From: Hydractinia symbiolongicarpus
Lineage: Eukaryota > Cnidaria > Hydrozoa > Anthoathecata > Hydractiniidae
Assembly (NCBI RefSeq): GCF_029227915.1
Contig: NC_079886.1
Location: 20,746,501 to 20,810,500, forward strand
Direction: 5' to 3'
DNA: 64,000 nt
Shown: positions 42,291 to 55,200 of the stretch, piece by piece
Layout of the letters: each line of letters begins with the position of its first letter
How positions within the stretch are numbered: the stretch's first letter is position 1
Program-made: the position numbers and the translations under genes
The notes under the pieces: model-generated
Database searches by the model: none
What the model was told of the DNA's origin: nothing
Seen by the model: only the letters and a program-made list of their open reading frames with translations

Positions 42291-42824
42291 CGTCTAAAGT
42301 GACTTTGAAAGTAGATTTTGTTCAAGTACGCACGCGCTAACAAAATGTTCATGAACATTTCTTTAATATTTTAGATTGTATATTTTAATTGTTGTCCGTG
42401 ACCTATTAGGTTTGTTTGTGACAAAGAGCATGAGTACAAAGTCATTGGTAACTACAAAATTAATTTGCTGACTCATAAAAAAGTTTCAATTAAGAACAAC
42501 TTAAGTAGAATATTAGAAGTGTTTATGAGAGAATAGTACTCTATTTATAATCCATGTAATCTCTATAGTTCTTTATTGTAGAATCTTAGAATGTGTTGTC
42601 TCGATTACCCATTGCAATTATAAAATTAAAAAACTGTCCGAAATACATAAAAGCTTATTTACCAGTAGTAGTTTTATACGTTAACAATTTTTTTCGCGAT
42701 TTTTGCACATTTTCGAAGTTTATACCGTTGGGAATTATAAATCAGCAAAACGCGAAAGTTTTTAATGCTAAGTTACAATTTTATCCCCATTTGGTTTTTT
42801 GATATCGAGGCTTTGCCTGTTTAC

Positions 42825-42890
42825 CCGTCAAGTAAGCGCTAGCGGCTTGGACATAAGCAAAAAACCCTGGGAACGAGGATGGCGAAGTTA
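42825..42890. repeat. Dispersed repeat (copy B)
   Basis: GCGCTAGCGGCTTGGACATA followed by AACCCTGGGAACGAGGATGG. It matches the repeat in kinase intron 1 (18965-19080). Confidence 0.6.
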
Positions 42891-45800
42891 TGGATAATTT
42901 TCAAAAAGTATTTTTACTACAAAAAAATCAAAACACAAGGAAATCTCAAAGTTAGTGATTAATTTCTTCTTTCATCATTAACTACAATAACTTTTGGTGT
43001 TTTCATTCTGCTTTGATACTACAAACACCTCTCGAATTTCCTTTTTCATTGAAACAGTAATGGATGCAGACTTTTGATTACAATAAAAAGAGAGAGAGAA
43101 AAGAGAGTTTTGGCCACTCACGAAAGATTTATCCTTTTGATTGTCAGGAAAGTGCTTTGTCCCACAATTTTGCAATTTTTTGACCTCGCGAAACTTTCTA
43201 CCGGGGAAGTACCAGTTGTCCGTCGCAGAAAAATCGATAATTATAAGCGTATTTCATATTCAAACATGACTTTGTTTTCTTGCGGCTACGAAAAATACAA
43301 GACCCTATCATCATATACATACTATGATACCATCTTCATATACATATTATGAGACAACTATCATATACAGATAGCTTTCAATTATAAAATTCACAGGACA
43401 GCCCTGTTTGCGGTCATATAGCCCCTGATTTCAGTTTGACAAGCAAATTTAAAATTGTCCTTATGCAAAAACGAGACGAAATACACTGGAAACGAGGTAA
43501 AAGACCTGAGCTTTATATTTTCTCCTTGTTATTGCGTCCAAGGGTACGTTTGCTCGTTCTTAGCTGTGAAAGGTGGCTTTCATTCAATTTGTAACTACTC
43601 AGCTGATTTACTACGTGCAGAACTGGTTTGCAAATAAACTGGTAAAGTGGAAAAAGTGGCTAAAGTTACTTAGCTAGCTTTCTTTGACATAAAGTCTTTT
43701 TTGTGCCTTTTTTTAAGAAGGAGGTGGTTTAAGAATAAGAACGAAATGCAAAGTTGGTTTCTTGCTTTGTGTTATAAAAAAGAAAATCTTAACGTCTATC
43801 TAAAAACAAATGTTGGAAGATAAAAGAGAGAGAAAAACAGCTCAGAAATAGAGCCTGGATAGATTCGTCATGAAGATTTTGTGCTGACTGTGCAGAAATC
43901 GCTTTGCAAAGAACGACCACTAGTGTGCATTCTCTATCCCTCAGGACCGGCGAAACTTGGGGTAGAAAAATGGTCTTTACAGGAATTTTTGCTAGGTAAG
44001 GTGTTACACCCATTCTTCCATACGCCCATTCTTCCACACGCCTGCCTTAAGAATTAATCAACTACCCTTGTTACAGGGCTACTGTTACACTATCCAAGTT
44101 TTCGAAATGAAACAAGAAGTCCTGGAAACGAATTATCTTAAGCTTTCTGCTTTGCGTGTCTTGCGAGGAAAAAATTCATATCTTGTTACTTATAAAATGT
44201 ATTGAGCAGGTAATTCTAATAGAGCTGACACTCTATTTAAGCCATAGAAAAAAATATGCAAATTATATTTTTACATACCAAACGTAATTGGAATCTTAGA
44301 TTGTACAAACTCAATGGCTCGAATAGAATAGCTTAATTTTTTAAATTATAGTATTCAGCACTTTTTTTCAATTGACGTTTGTCTCCAAAGAATTCTTTTA
44401 AAAGAAATAATATTGAATAATAAGCATTTGCAAGAGAACTAACAATAAGTAATTCGCAAGTCAAAAAATGCTTACGATTAAGAATTTTAAATCTTTAAAT
44501 TTAGGAGAAGTAACGGGCTGTGTTTGGGCTAGCTACATATATTCAATGTTGGTGTCGATGTTGTGTAAGGTTGAGATATTGTTATAAGTTTTTGCGTCAC
44601 TTTATTTGGAAGTATTGCCAGTTTTTTATTAATTTTTTACAGTATTTTATTGCATTTTTAATGCGCGGACTCACCAACGTGAGTAGCTACACTGTTTTTT
44701 GATTTTTCTATATTTATTTATTTATTCATTTGTGTTTAGTCTTTTGTCAGCGAACTCCCAACATAACATGCCTGTTTCATTGAAAACATTGCTGCAGTAG
44801 AAGCATGAAATTCTAGCTGAAAATTTACCTCTAAAATAAAAGCGAGTCTTTTTGTGTTATGATGTGATGTCTATTCGCTGGCGTAAGATTTCACTCAAGA
44901 AGAGAATTAGGGTATGATTTAGAAGTAGAGTTGGTGTTCTAAAGCCTACTAAACATGTGAGGATGAAATCTGAAACCAGGGAAAAATCGCGTTTCTAGTG
45001 TTACGATAATGAGCTCGTACTCTGGAACAACACCATACAAAGCTTCTGTGCCATTAAAAATATGTGGAGAGGCTTAAGCATTAAATATTTTTCAATTTTA
45101 AATTTTTTTTCGGGTAAAAAAGACCATCTCCCATCGACTCTTCCCAAATCGTTTTTAAAAAGCTTTCAGTTCACTCTGTCCATTTTGTAATAGGCCTAAT
45201 ATTTCTAAATCCCTGCTGTTAACTTTAATCAAAATATGTCGTGGGAGCTAAAATGGTGCCAATTGCTAACAGTGTTTTATATTTTGTTTAACTAGAGTTT
45301 CTAAAATAAGCTATTGTTGTGTTGAAAACTTCGGCACCAACCCATACGCGTAATTAACGCTTACTTTACTAATTTATTAGCGTTACATTTCCTTGTTTAT
45401 TGCTGTAAGCAAAATATGTTTACATGACAACCAAAGTAATATGCTAATTTTCAACCAAGAATGGATAAGCAAAGTATTAAAATGACAGGACATCTTTTAT
45501 CTTTTCAGACACCGATGTCAGATAATATACAACATGCCCTGAGGACGAGGTTGCTATCCTCTTTGTACCCATGCTCTATGTTGTGCTAAGTTAAGGATCT
45601 CTAAAGTTTTGAAATCACTTTCATCTCAACTGAAAAAAAAAGTTTCTTAGTTCATAACAGAATTCTCTTAAAAGAGGAAGTGATAAAAATTGTTGAACAT
45701 AAATTTATAAATTTTATATTTTTAAAAAATGTCCAAACTTTATCTCATCCCATGATGTACAGAGATCATTCTTATATATTAAAAAAGTATTTCAAACTTC

Positions 45801-46212
45801 GTCCTTAGGCCTCTTCTCAACTCAATTCTTTTCGCTACCAATTAAAAACTTTTATTAGAGGAATCCGCTTGAGCAGGCGCCTGACGATCTTTAACCATAT
45901 CTGAGGAAGCAACATACAAATGGGGAAGGGGGTGCTCAAAGAGGTTTAGTGGTATGATTACTCTCGTTCTGATGGTGAGTGTGTTCCAACTGACAGATTA
46001 TTTTGGTGCTTAGATTTATGTGGTTAATTATAACACAATACATACTTAGTTCTGTTGATGTCATACTGATTCTTCAGCTATCAGCAATGAAATAAAAGTA
46101 AAGATTGTGCTATTTGTGCAGGTTATTTTTATTCAAAAATTTGTGATGTGATGGACGTTTTTTATTCCATAGAATAAAAAAACAAAAGTGAGCAAGAGGT
46201 AAAATTATAACG

Positions 46213-46282
46213 ATGAAGTATGTGTGGTGTGTTGTCGTTCTGTTGGCGTATATTCAACACTTGCGTGGATATGAGCGAAATG
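46213..46282 (+). CDS. Signal-peptide exon
   Basis: ATG at 46213 opens a 23-codon reading frame (MKYVWCVVVLLAYIQHLRGY, then ERN) with a typical hydrophobic core, followed by the donor GTGAGT. It ends in phase 1, which is what K1 needs. No closer downstream exon was found before 53287. Confidence 0.65.
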
Positions 46283-49200
46283 GTGAGTTTAAAAAAATAT
46301 TGTTGTTTAGCTTGTGTCGAAAATAGTTAGTGGTTCGTTGTTTATTTGTTACCAGCAGCTCGCTGAGACTAGACCATATTCTGAAAAATTAGTGCTCATT
46401 CCTTAAAATTAAAGAACACTTTTAAATGCACAGAATAGATTATTTTATAGAAACAGAATTGGAGTTGAACCCATATTCAGGCAAACATTTTATGGCTCCA
46501 CTACTCTTCCAATTGACACACCACACATATTATCACAAAAAAATTTTTTGATGACGTTTGTTAGTCCAAGATGGGGTCATATTTCCAAGCCAAAAACGGT
46601 GACACATCAACTTTGGGAACAAAATTACGGTTGCGAAAGTTTAAGATGTGTAAAATTATTCATTGAATTATAAAAAGGCTAAAATATGACTTCGGAGCTG
46701 TTGAAAAGAATCTATATATTAATACGCCTTGTGTGTATGTGCGCACGGTGAGGCCATTGCACACAAATCACGGGTCACTTTCTTACGACGTGGCGTTATG
46801 CTAAAATTTACCAAGTTAAAAAAACGCAAATCAGGGGGTTACTATTTTTAAACATTTAATTCTCTTTTCTTATTACTTTAAAAAATAAAATTCTTTTTCT
46901 TTATTTTATTAAAGCTAATGTTTATTTTATTTGTCTTTATTTGTTTTTTTGTTTTAAAAGCCCGTTGGTCGTTATAGATAGAATAATTTAATCCCCCCCC
47001 CGGTTTACCATGTGCGCGCCGTATCACAAGGAAACAAAGTTTATCAACTGAAAATGAAAACCGAACCGAAGAAGGTTGTCTCTTTTTCAAAGTAATCCTG
47101 AAAAAAGTTATTTCAAACAATATTTACTCATCATGAGGTTAGATTAAAGCTTATTTGTTTCTTCTATCATTTTTGTGTTCTGGGACCGAGGTTGCTTTCT
47201 TTTTAAAAAAACTATCGAATTCGAATGATAATTCGAATCTAAAATGAAAAAAACAAAACTGTTGTTGTAGAGCTATTGTTGTTGTCAAGCGAGAATAAAA
47301 AAAAATTATGTTGTTGTCAGAAATATTTGTTATAAAGAAGAAAAACGTACGATGATATAACGTGAAAAAGAGAACTGATTGGAAAGGTATCAGACAATTG
47401 TAGCTAGCTATACATTTTCAATTTGTTTTCTTTGAAGCCAAGTTTAGCAATCGAAGTAGAAACTGATTGGACTTTCATCCAGAGAACGCTAGCTACCTAC
47501 TACTGAGAAAGCGAAAGAAAAGCAGGTGTGTTGTTTAGAATATCTGGTAGAGAAATGAATTTAGGTGAATAACGTTTTTAAGCCATTTACACGCTTCCAG
47601 CTAAACTTTCCCTTAAATATGAAGTTAAATATGTTTTGTCTTTAGCCTGAACATATTTTTTTGTAAGAATATACTCAGGGTCAGTTAAAGATATCTTAAA
47701 AATATGTCCAACCTCGATTGTTTGTTCTAAATAAATATAAAAAAAAAAATGCTAATAGCTATAGCAACTTATAGCAAGCTTTATTTTATTGAGGTATTAT
47801 ATATTTTTAGGCCACGAGGATAGTGTTTGTCAAGAAAGTTAAGAACTTTTTTTTGTAAGAATATACTCTAAACAATGGGTCAGAATATCCTAAGAATATG
47901 TCTAAGGTTGATTGTTTTTTTTAATATAAAAATTAGTATGATGCACAAATTTAATTAGAAGTTTACTTTTTTATTGCGTATAGATCTCACAAACTGAATC
48001 TCTTTCTCTCCAAAGCAATGGGCAAGTACACCAGGGAAAGTTAAGAACATGAAGGCTGAATCGAAAAAAACACTATTCTTATAAAATACAGCGTGTATAT
48101 CGTAGAGAAGAATTTATATAAAATGTAAAAAGTAATTTTTCCGTTGTTACTGTTTTTAACGCTACGAAGTGGTTGATGTCGTTATAATAAACCTTAATGT
48201 TAACAAAGTTAAATCAATGTTTACATCTGTTACGTTACTGTTTGAAATATATTCGATTCTTAAATTCGAAAACACTACATTGTTATCATGCACGGCACGA
48301 TTATGCATTGGGAGAGTTGCTGTATGCAATAAACTAAATAGCTAATTTGGTATGATGCATTAGAAACTGGAAATTTTGCAATAATCTTTTTTGTGTGACT
48401 TAACGATTTTTTCGACGATGTCTGGTATACTATTTTCCCTGGTGTACTTCTGACATGGCAAAGCAAGTATATAGTTTTGGCAGATTTAACTTTTTACATA
48501 ACCGTTGTTAGACACCTTCGATTATGTTAGACCTTTTGCATTTTTACTTTATTTTATTTTTATTTTGTTGTTGGACCTGCTTATATTTTTAAACGTTCTG
48601 TATAATGCAGATTGTGAGCAACCTCAATCTCAGGGCTTTTTTTCTCTTTTATTTTTATTTTTTTATTGCTGCACATGCTAATTTTTTTGGACGTTTTGTT
48701 TCAGCGGTTATAGATATAGAATAATGCAAATTGTGACTATTAAAAATTCAAATTACTGTGTTCTATGTTTTTATTTGGCACCTATCATATGGACTCGATG
48801 AGAGATTCAGTGGATTATTTCAAGGGACTTCGGCTAGTCTCTTATAATAATACGGAGACTGTGTGTCTGTAACAGGCAAAGTGGATATCGTCATTTTCCT
48901 TTGATGTTGCCGAAATTCTCTTTGAAATCACTGAAAAAATTATGTCCATTTTGCTAGCGGGTTTACTTTGTTTACATCACGTGATGAAAACGACTCAATC
49001 TGATTTGCTGAAATAAATTTAACGGCTAACTTTCGAAAAATGGTGTCCTTTCGCCACCAAAAAACCCACAAAAGAACAATCTTAAAAAAATTAAAATAAG
49101 TGGTTCAAAAAAGCATATTTAAAAAGAAAAAAGTCTAAGTGAAGAAGTAGAAAAGTGAACTTGGAAGTGAAAGTGGAGCTGCGTCGAGCTAGAAGTAAAG

Positions 49201-52200
49201 TAAAATTTAGAAGTAGAAAATAAAGGCCACCAAAAAAAGCACAGAAGAACGATCCCTTTACCTCGATAAAAAGGGAAAAAAGTGGTTTAAAAAAGCATAG
49301 CTATATATTTAAAAAGAATAGAGACCAAGTGAAGAAGTAGAAAAGTGGAGTGAGAAGTGAAGCTAGATGTAAAGTAAAGTTAGAAGTAGGAAACAAAGGC
49401 TAGAATTTAAAGTGGATTTTCAAATCACAAATAGTAAGAACTTTGATATTATTAGACGTTTGGTTTTTATGTCGGTGGAGCAAGCAGACTCGCATTTCCC
49501 AGGAAAAGCCACATTTTTTTGAATTTCCGCGCCCGAAGGCGTAGGAAATTCTTTAAAACCGTCGTTTTTTTCTTTTGGAGCATTTTTTGAGAAAAAATCG
49601 ACCCTGGGATTACACGTTCCTCCGTCACAGATGTGAACTTCGTACCCAAGCTCCCTAACTACTGGGAACTCATCTGAATGACGTTTCAGGACAAAATTAG
49701 TTTTTGTTTTCGACAAAATTTGGCACAGTTAACAAAAAAAGTATGCTGAACATAATGGTGACATAATAATTTTGATTTTTTGCCGCCTTAAATGTCATTT
49801 TAGGACAAAATTGGTCCAAAAATTAAACTATTTCATTTCCAACAAAAATTAAATTAACAAAAAAAGTATGCTGAACATAATGGTGACATCGAAATTTTGA
49901 TTTTTGTCACCTAAATGCCATTTTAGGCCAAAATTGATCCAAAAATTAAAACCACTTCATTTTTGGCTAAATCTGGCAGATTTACCAAATAAAGTATGCC
50001 GAATATGATGGTGACATCAAAATTTTGGTTTTTTGCCACCTTAAATGTCATTTTAGGCCAAAATTGGTCCAAAAATTAAAACCACTTCATTTTCGGCTAA
50101 ATCTGGCACAGTTAACAAATAAAGTATGCTGAAAATGATGGTCACAGCAAAATTTTTTGTCAACTGAATGCCGTTTAAGACCATAAACGTTTTAATCGCA
50201 AGACTTTCAACCATGAATTATAGGCTGTATTTTTTGTTAGCCATTTGAAAATGTGAGTTTATTATGACACGTTTCGTTTTGTTTGCGTTGGTTGTAAGAC
50301 ATAATGTCACTTGTGTGCTTTATCTTCAGAGGTTCATGCACCAAACCTTCTCGAATTTTTGGCACAATAACACAACGAATTAGCAGGTTTTCATCAAATA
50401 TTTTGGTAGCGGGCGGAAATTCTTAGAGCCCCCAGGGCTTCTTGTTTATATTTTACCGCGTATGTAGCCACATTTGTTTACGTTTTGTTGCATAATTCAT
50501 GTGCCCTGGCGCGTAACTAATGTATTGTCCTAAAATTCAAAATGCTACATAAAGCTGTTGGCTGACTAAAAAACGGAAAACTTTGGTTTGTTGAACTGTA
50601 ATGTTACTGATTTTACATTACTATTGCTTCTCTTTATATGTGTTTTACTAAGCATAAATAGCTAGCTTTAGTTTTAGCTAAGTGTTCCCAGTTTAAGTAT
50701 ATTTAACTGGGTGTCTTAGCTACTGTTAGCTAGCTAATGTTAGCCTCCATCCAAGAAGCCAGCTCCCATCCCCCAGGCTAGCTCTAACCATGACTTCTGT
50801 TGTTATTCCTTTTATTATCTATAGCTTACTGCTATAGTTTCCATTAGTAGGATGTATTTTTATGCCCATAGAGTATAGCTAGATGAATTCCGTTGTTTAC
50901 ATTTTCAGTGGTAAGCTCTTTTGGCTTTCGCATTTGTGTGAAAGGGAAAAAGATTGTGGTGCTAGGTGAAGCAAAGTAATTATCAGTTCATTTCTTCAAA
51001 CAAGGCATTCTTAATGAATTCAAATAAATCAGAAGCCGTCAACTTACACTTGATAATATTTTATAACCTCAACGATGTCCCGTTAGAAGAAATCCACAGT
51101 AAAATACCTTTCTTCACCAAATCCTAGCATCTTTTTTCCTGCCACGCAAAAGCCAGAGTCAAGGAGCTTACTGCTAAAAAGTAAACAAATGACGTCACAC
51201 TGAAATTCATCTTTAATGTTTTTCACAATACCTGTGCACTTTACAAGGGGGTCCACGTGCAATATGACAAGTTGAACAAATTTTATAGAATTTAAAGTCT
51301 GTGTGTTAAGTTATTTATTATAATCTATTGTAATCTAATAGCCGATGACCGTATGCCCTGAAATGACTGATTTGTTTTAAACCGATCTGTTTTAAATTTT
51401 GTGTAAACCTTTGGTGATGAACCGTATATAATGTTTGTTGATTCAAGTTTATTCTTTGCTTATTGATTTTTTGACATTTAGGTTTAAAATTGTTGGTAAA
51501 GGGCAGTATGGATCATCATACTAAAAAATAAAATTTCTTTTGTTCTTAACTGGTAGATTTTTACATTTTGTGTAAATTTTTGCGGGAGAGGATGGTTTGC
51601 AACTGACGTGACTGATTTTTCTAGATTTAAATTTGATGTTTTCCAAACGATGGCTTTTTCATATTTTTGTATAAACTTTTAAGGGAAAGACAATATTTAA
51701 AATGTGTAAAAAACTTATTTTCGTTGATTTGTGCTAACTCTTGCAGGCCTCCTTTTTGACATTTAAGAATAAAATACTGAAGGTTTTCAACTTAATGTAC
51801 ATATATTTGAGGTGCGTTATTTCTAACATTGTTATTATCTGTGTTGTGACTGTCGGTGTTGTAACTGTCAGTGTTCTTACTGTCGGTTTTGTGGGTGAGT
51901 CGTTGTTGTAACTTTTTATCAAATAGATTTTGCACCTTGCATGCTGTTCTTTTTTATTTTGTGTAAGATTTGTGTGGAGGATTTAATGCGATTTGACATT
52001 TAATATTTGTTGTAAGATTTAAAGAACATTTTTTTTGTATATGCACTGCTGATGTCAACAAAACATCTAAAGCAATCTATTTTTTCATTGGCCTTTTGCC
52101 TAAGTAGATTTTTCCACAGGCCTTATCGACTAGTCTATATAATAATACGCCAGTTCTGTGTCTCTGTGACAGGCAAAGTTGATGTGCTCAGTTTCCTTTG

Positions 52201-55200
52201 ATGTTGTTGAAAAATGCATGTCTAATATGCTAAATTTTCTGACGTTACGGCGAGACGTCAATAACATTCCTTTAACGTCAATATCCTATGTTAAATTAAT
52301 GAAGCCATTACAGTGCACATAAAACTTTGAGGCCAAATAACTTAGAAATGAGGTGCTGACGTCAATGATTTTTCACCGTGTGGGTAACTAGGGACCACCT
52401 GGGACCAGTTTGGGTAATTTTTCAAAACCTGGTTCCCCAATCCGTTTCGGAATGGACGGGTTGATGACGTCTTCAAAAAACCTTCAAACCTTAATATTTC
52501 TGCAACCGTTTGTCAAAAGTACATAATTCTATACATTTTCTTGATCAGTGTTTAAAGATCCAGTAGCCAACAGGTATACAAATTTCTAAAAAAAATTTCT
52601 ATATTGACGGGGCCATCCATTGCTGACGTTAGCAAAATTTTTAAACCCTTATATCTTCTTAACCGTTCGTCAATAGCACATCATCATATACATTTTCGTG
52701 ATCAGTGCTTTAAGCTCTACACAATATAGCCAACGTGAAAACAAGGTTCTAATTTATTTTTTGTGGATGGGATTTCTGACGTCATCATAATTCAAATAAC
52801 GCTTCTTTTTCATTTTTATCCTGCCTCAGTGGATTTTTCTACGGGCTTTATCGGCTAGTATTTAAAGGGATTCCTGCATTGTCGTGCGATTTCATTTCTG
52901 CCGCTTGTTAACAGGTGGGTCACCATGACAACATTGACACCATACCAAAAGTATATATAACTATCAATACCTAAAACGGTAGGCTGCAGAAGTTATTATA
53001 AAAAATGAGAGACTTTTTAGCTTCTCGTGCTTTAACCAATGGAGAAACAAATTCCGAACTGAAAAATTTGTTTTAAAATGTACATGTGTTGTTTTAGAAA
53101 ATGCAGTTTTGTAGGTGATAAAAGAATATTTACAAGCATATCAAATACAACCCATGCGATGCTCGACTTCTACTGTTTTTCAATGGAGATATTCACCCTG
53201 TCCCTTCTCCACCATCATTCATTTCCTTTTGATAGGTTCCATTCACTTCAACTTAGTCTTTTTGCTATCAAATTTTTTATGTTTAGTCACGTGTCAAGCA
53301 AAAATGTGTTTGAAAGAATGGAAACCAGTTTGTGGTACTAACAGTCGAACGTATTGGAACAAGCAATACCTAACAAATCATAATTGCAAGAAGAACGAAA
53401 AAGTGACCATTCGACATAATGATATATGTTATGGTACTAATACCTTTACCTAATGTTCTTTTATTGGACAAGATTTTTTGTTAGTAGAACTTCTTAAAGC
53501 CACAACTGGATGTTATTTTTGTTTTGTTTTAGCTAAATTTGGGGCAAACTTTTTCAAACCTTTGGATTCTGCCTTATCAAATGAACAAAAGGCAACAGTT
53601 GATACCAAAACCATACTTCAAATTGCTCATATGATTGGGGTCTCGCCACAACATATAGTAAAGCAGTACAACATCAACTCTGGTTTGCTTTACTATTTGA
53701 ACGAAACATCTCTAAATGATGTGGCAAAATGTTTTACGTTATCGCGAAGTAATCAGTCCATCAAATCCATGTTTGATGTGATCTTAAAAGCAGAAGTATC
53801 TCCTATGGACCGAATCCGAAAACGAATCATGGAATTTCGGAATTTCGGATTTAATTTAGTGGATAACTATTTACTGCCTACTAACAATAGTGTTTATTCA
53901 TCTCTGCATAAATTTTGCACTCTTTTACCAAATCTCTATGAACGTGCATACGACCCATATCTTCTTAGTGCAATTGCAAAATCTCATGGAAATACATCGT
54001 TGGAAGATTATAAAAAGTTCTTGAAAGCTTTCAATATTGAAAAGTCAATGAAAAATGGCATTTTAGCGTATTACGAAAAAGATACTATAAACTTAACAAA
54101 ATCGAAAGAAATGGTGAAGGAAAGCATAATAAAATTTTACACCAACATCAACGTTACCATGGTTGCGAGAAAGCTAAGCTTAAACGAGCAAGATGTTAAG
54201 AAGCTAACCTTAGTTGAGATGACCGCCAGGTATGAGAATGTGTCAACCGCTTTGGTGTACTACCTTTACCTGAGTGGAGGCGTATCAACCCAAATTTACA
54301 AAGTAGCTGAAAAAATGTCTCTTGGGGAATTATTCCACGCTTTTGGCAACTCATCATTGGTTAATATGTCGTTAGGTCACACGTTCCTGCAGATAGCTAA
54401 GTCTGGAAATTATATAAGCATGCTAGGTAGTCATCCACTCGTTTCTGTAGCTGCAATGAACGGAGTAATAGGAGTTCAAAACATATCAACCTACACTCTC
54501 ATGCAAATGTCAACCACAGCATCTAAATTACCAGAGAAGTTCTTCCTGGCTTGGTTTAACATTAATGAAATGGCGGCAACTCAAATGAGAAGTAAAATCT
54601 CAAAAATATTTAAATTGTACTACAATGGTACATCACCAATTGACCTTCAACACCTAAGTCTTTATCAACTTTCATCCAGAGATATTGTTGGTCAGGATGC
54701 TGTCAAGAAGGAATACATGAAAGGATTGCATTGGATCTACAAGCACGTAGAGTTTGGGCATGTCAGGAGTATGTATGGAATGACAGATGCAGATGTTCAA
54801 GCACTACCCGTCATAAAACTTCTGGAGAAATATCAAGGACTGGATAAAGAAAGTGCGAAGAAGTTATTTTCTATGAATGCGTTTTCTATTTTAAACACAT
54901 TTTCACCGATACAAATGCTAATGTCGAGTACCATTCAAGCGAACTGGACCTTCAGTCGTATTAACAAAACGCTTCAAGAGAAATATGGAGAATTAAGTGA
55001 GTAGCCATTACTGTTTGTCTTTGCTATTTTACATTGTACGACCTTCTTCCTTTGTTAATTTTTCGTCTTTTGTTTTTAGGATCGAAAACATTCCTTAACA
55101 TTCAAATGCTCTCCATCCCACATTTCTGTGACGTTGATGCCGAAGACAGTAAAGATATGTCCTTTCATGATCTTAGCATGAAATGTGTTGGATTATCCTT

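Larger units (their letters stand above)
41818..46212. other. Gene-poor stretch between the TEX14-like and Kazal genes
   Basis: About 4.4 kb with no supported exon. Its left end must hold the TEX14-like promoter and carries a 21-bp minisatellite. A dispersed repeat lies at 42825-42890. Short ORFs (42593-42802, 43074-43352, 43789-44037, 44520-44702) have no recognisable product. The right end precedes the signal-peptide exon at 46213. Confidence 0.5.
48838..52133 (+). mobile_element. Helitron-like element 2 (candidate)
   Basis: Begins TCTCTTATAATAATACGGAG immediately after the CTAG end of element 1. It shares TGTGTCTGTAACAGGCAAAG and TTTCCTTTGATGTTG with element 3. It ends GTAGATTTTTCCACAGGCCT, then TATCGACTAG. 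It is about 3.3 kb and carries two internal satellites. No helicase frame. Confidence 0.5.
46283..53286. other. Long first intron filled with Helitron-like elements and satellites
   Basis: Seven kilobases between the signal-peptide exon and the first Kazal exon. I found no further exon. It holds a head-to-tail chain of Helitron-like termini (46711-52858), two internal tandem repeats, and a diverged duplication at 47640-47940 (TTTTTGTAAGAATATACTC twice). Confidence 0.5.

Noticed and set aside
41968-42358. Four overlapping repetitive ORFs on both strands
   Set aside because: The 21-bp unit keeps several frames open; no sign of splice sites or a known domain.
49420-49716. Minus-strand ORF of 98 aa
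   Set aside because: Lies inside the Helitron-like element beside satellite DNA, with no recognisable motif.
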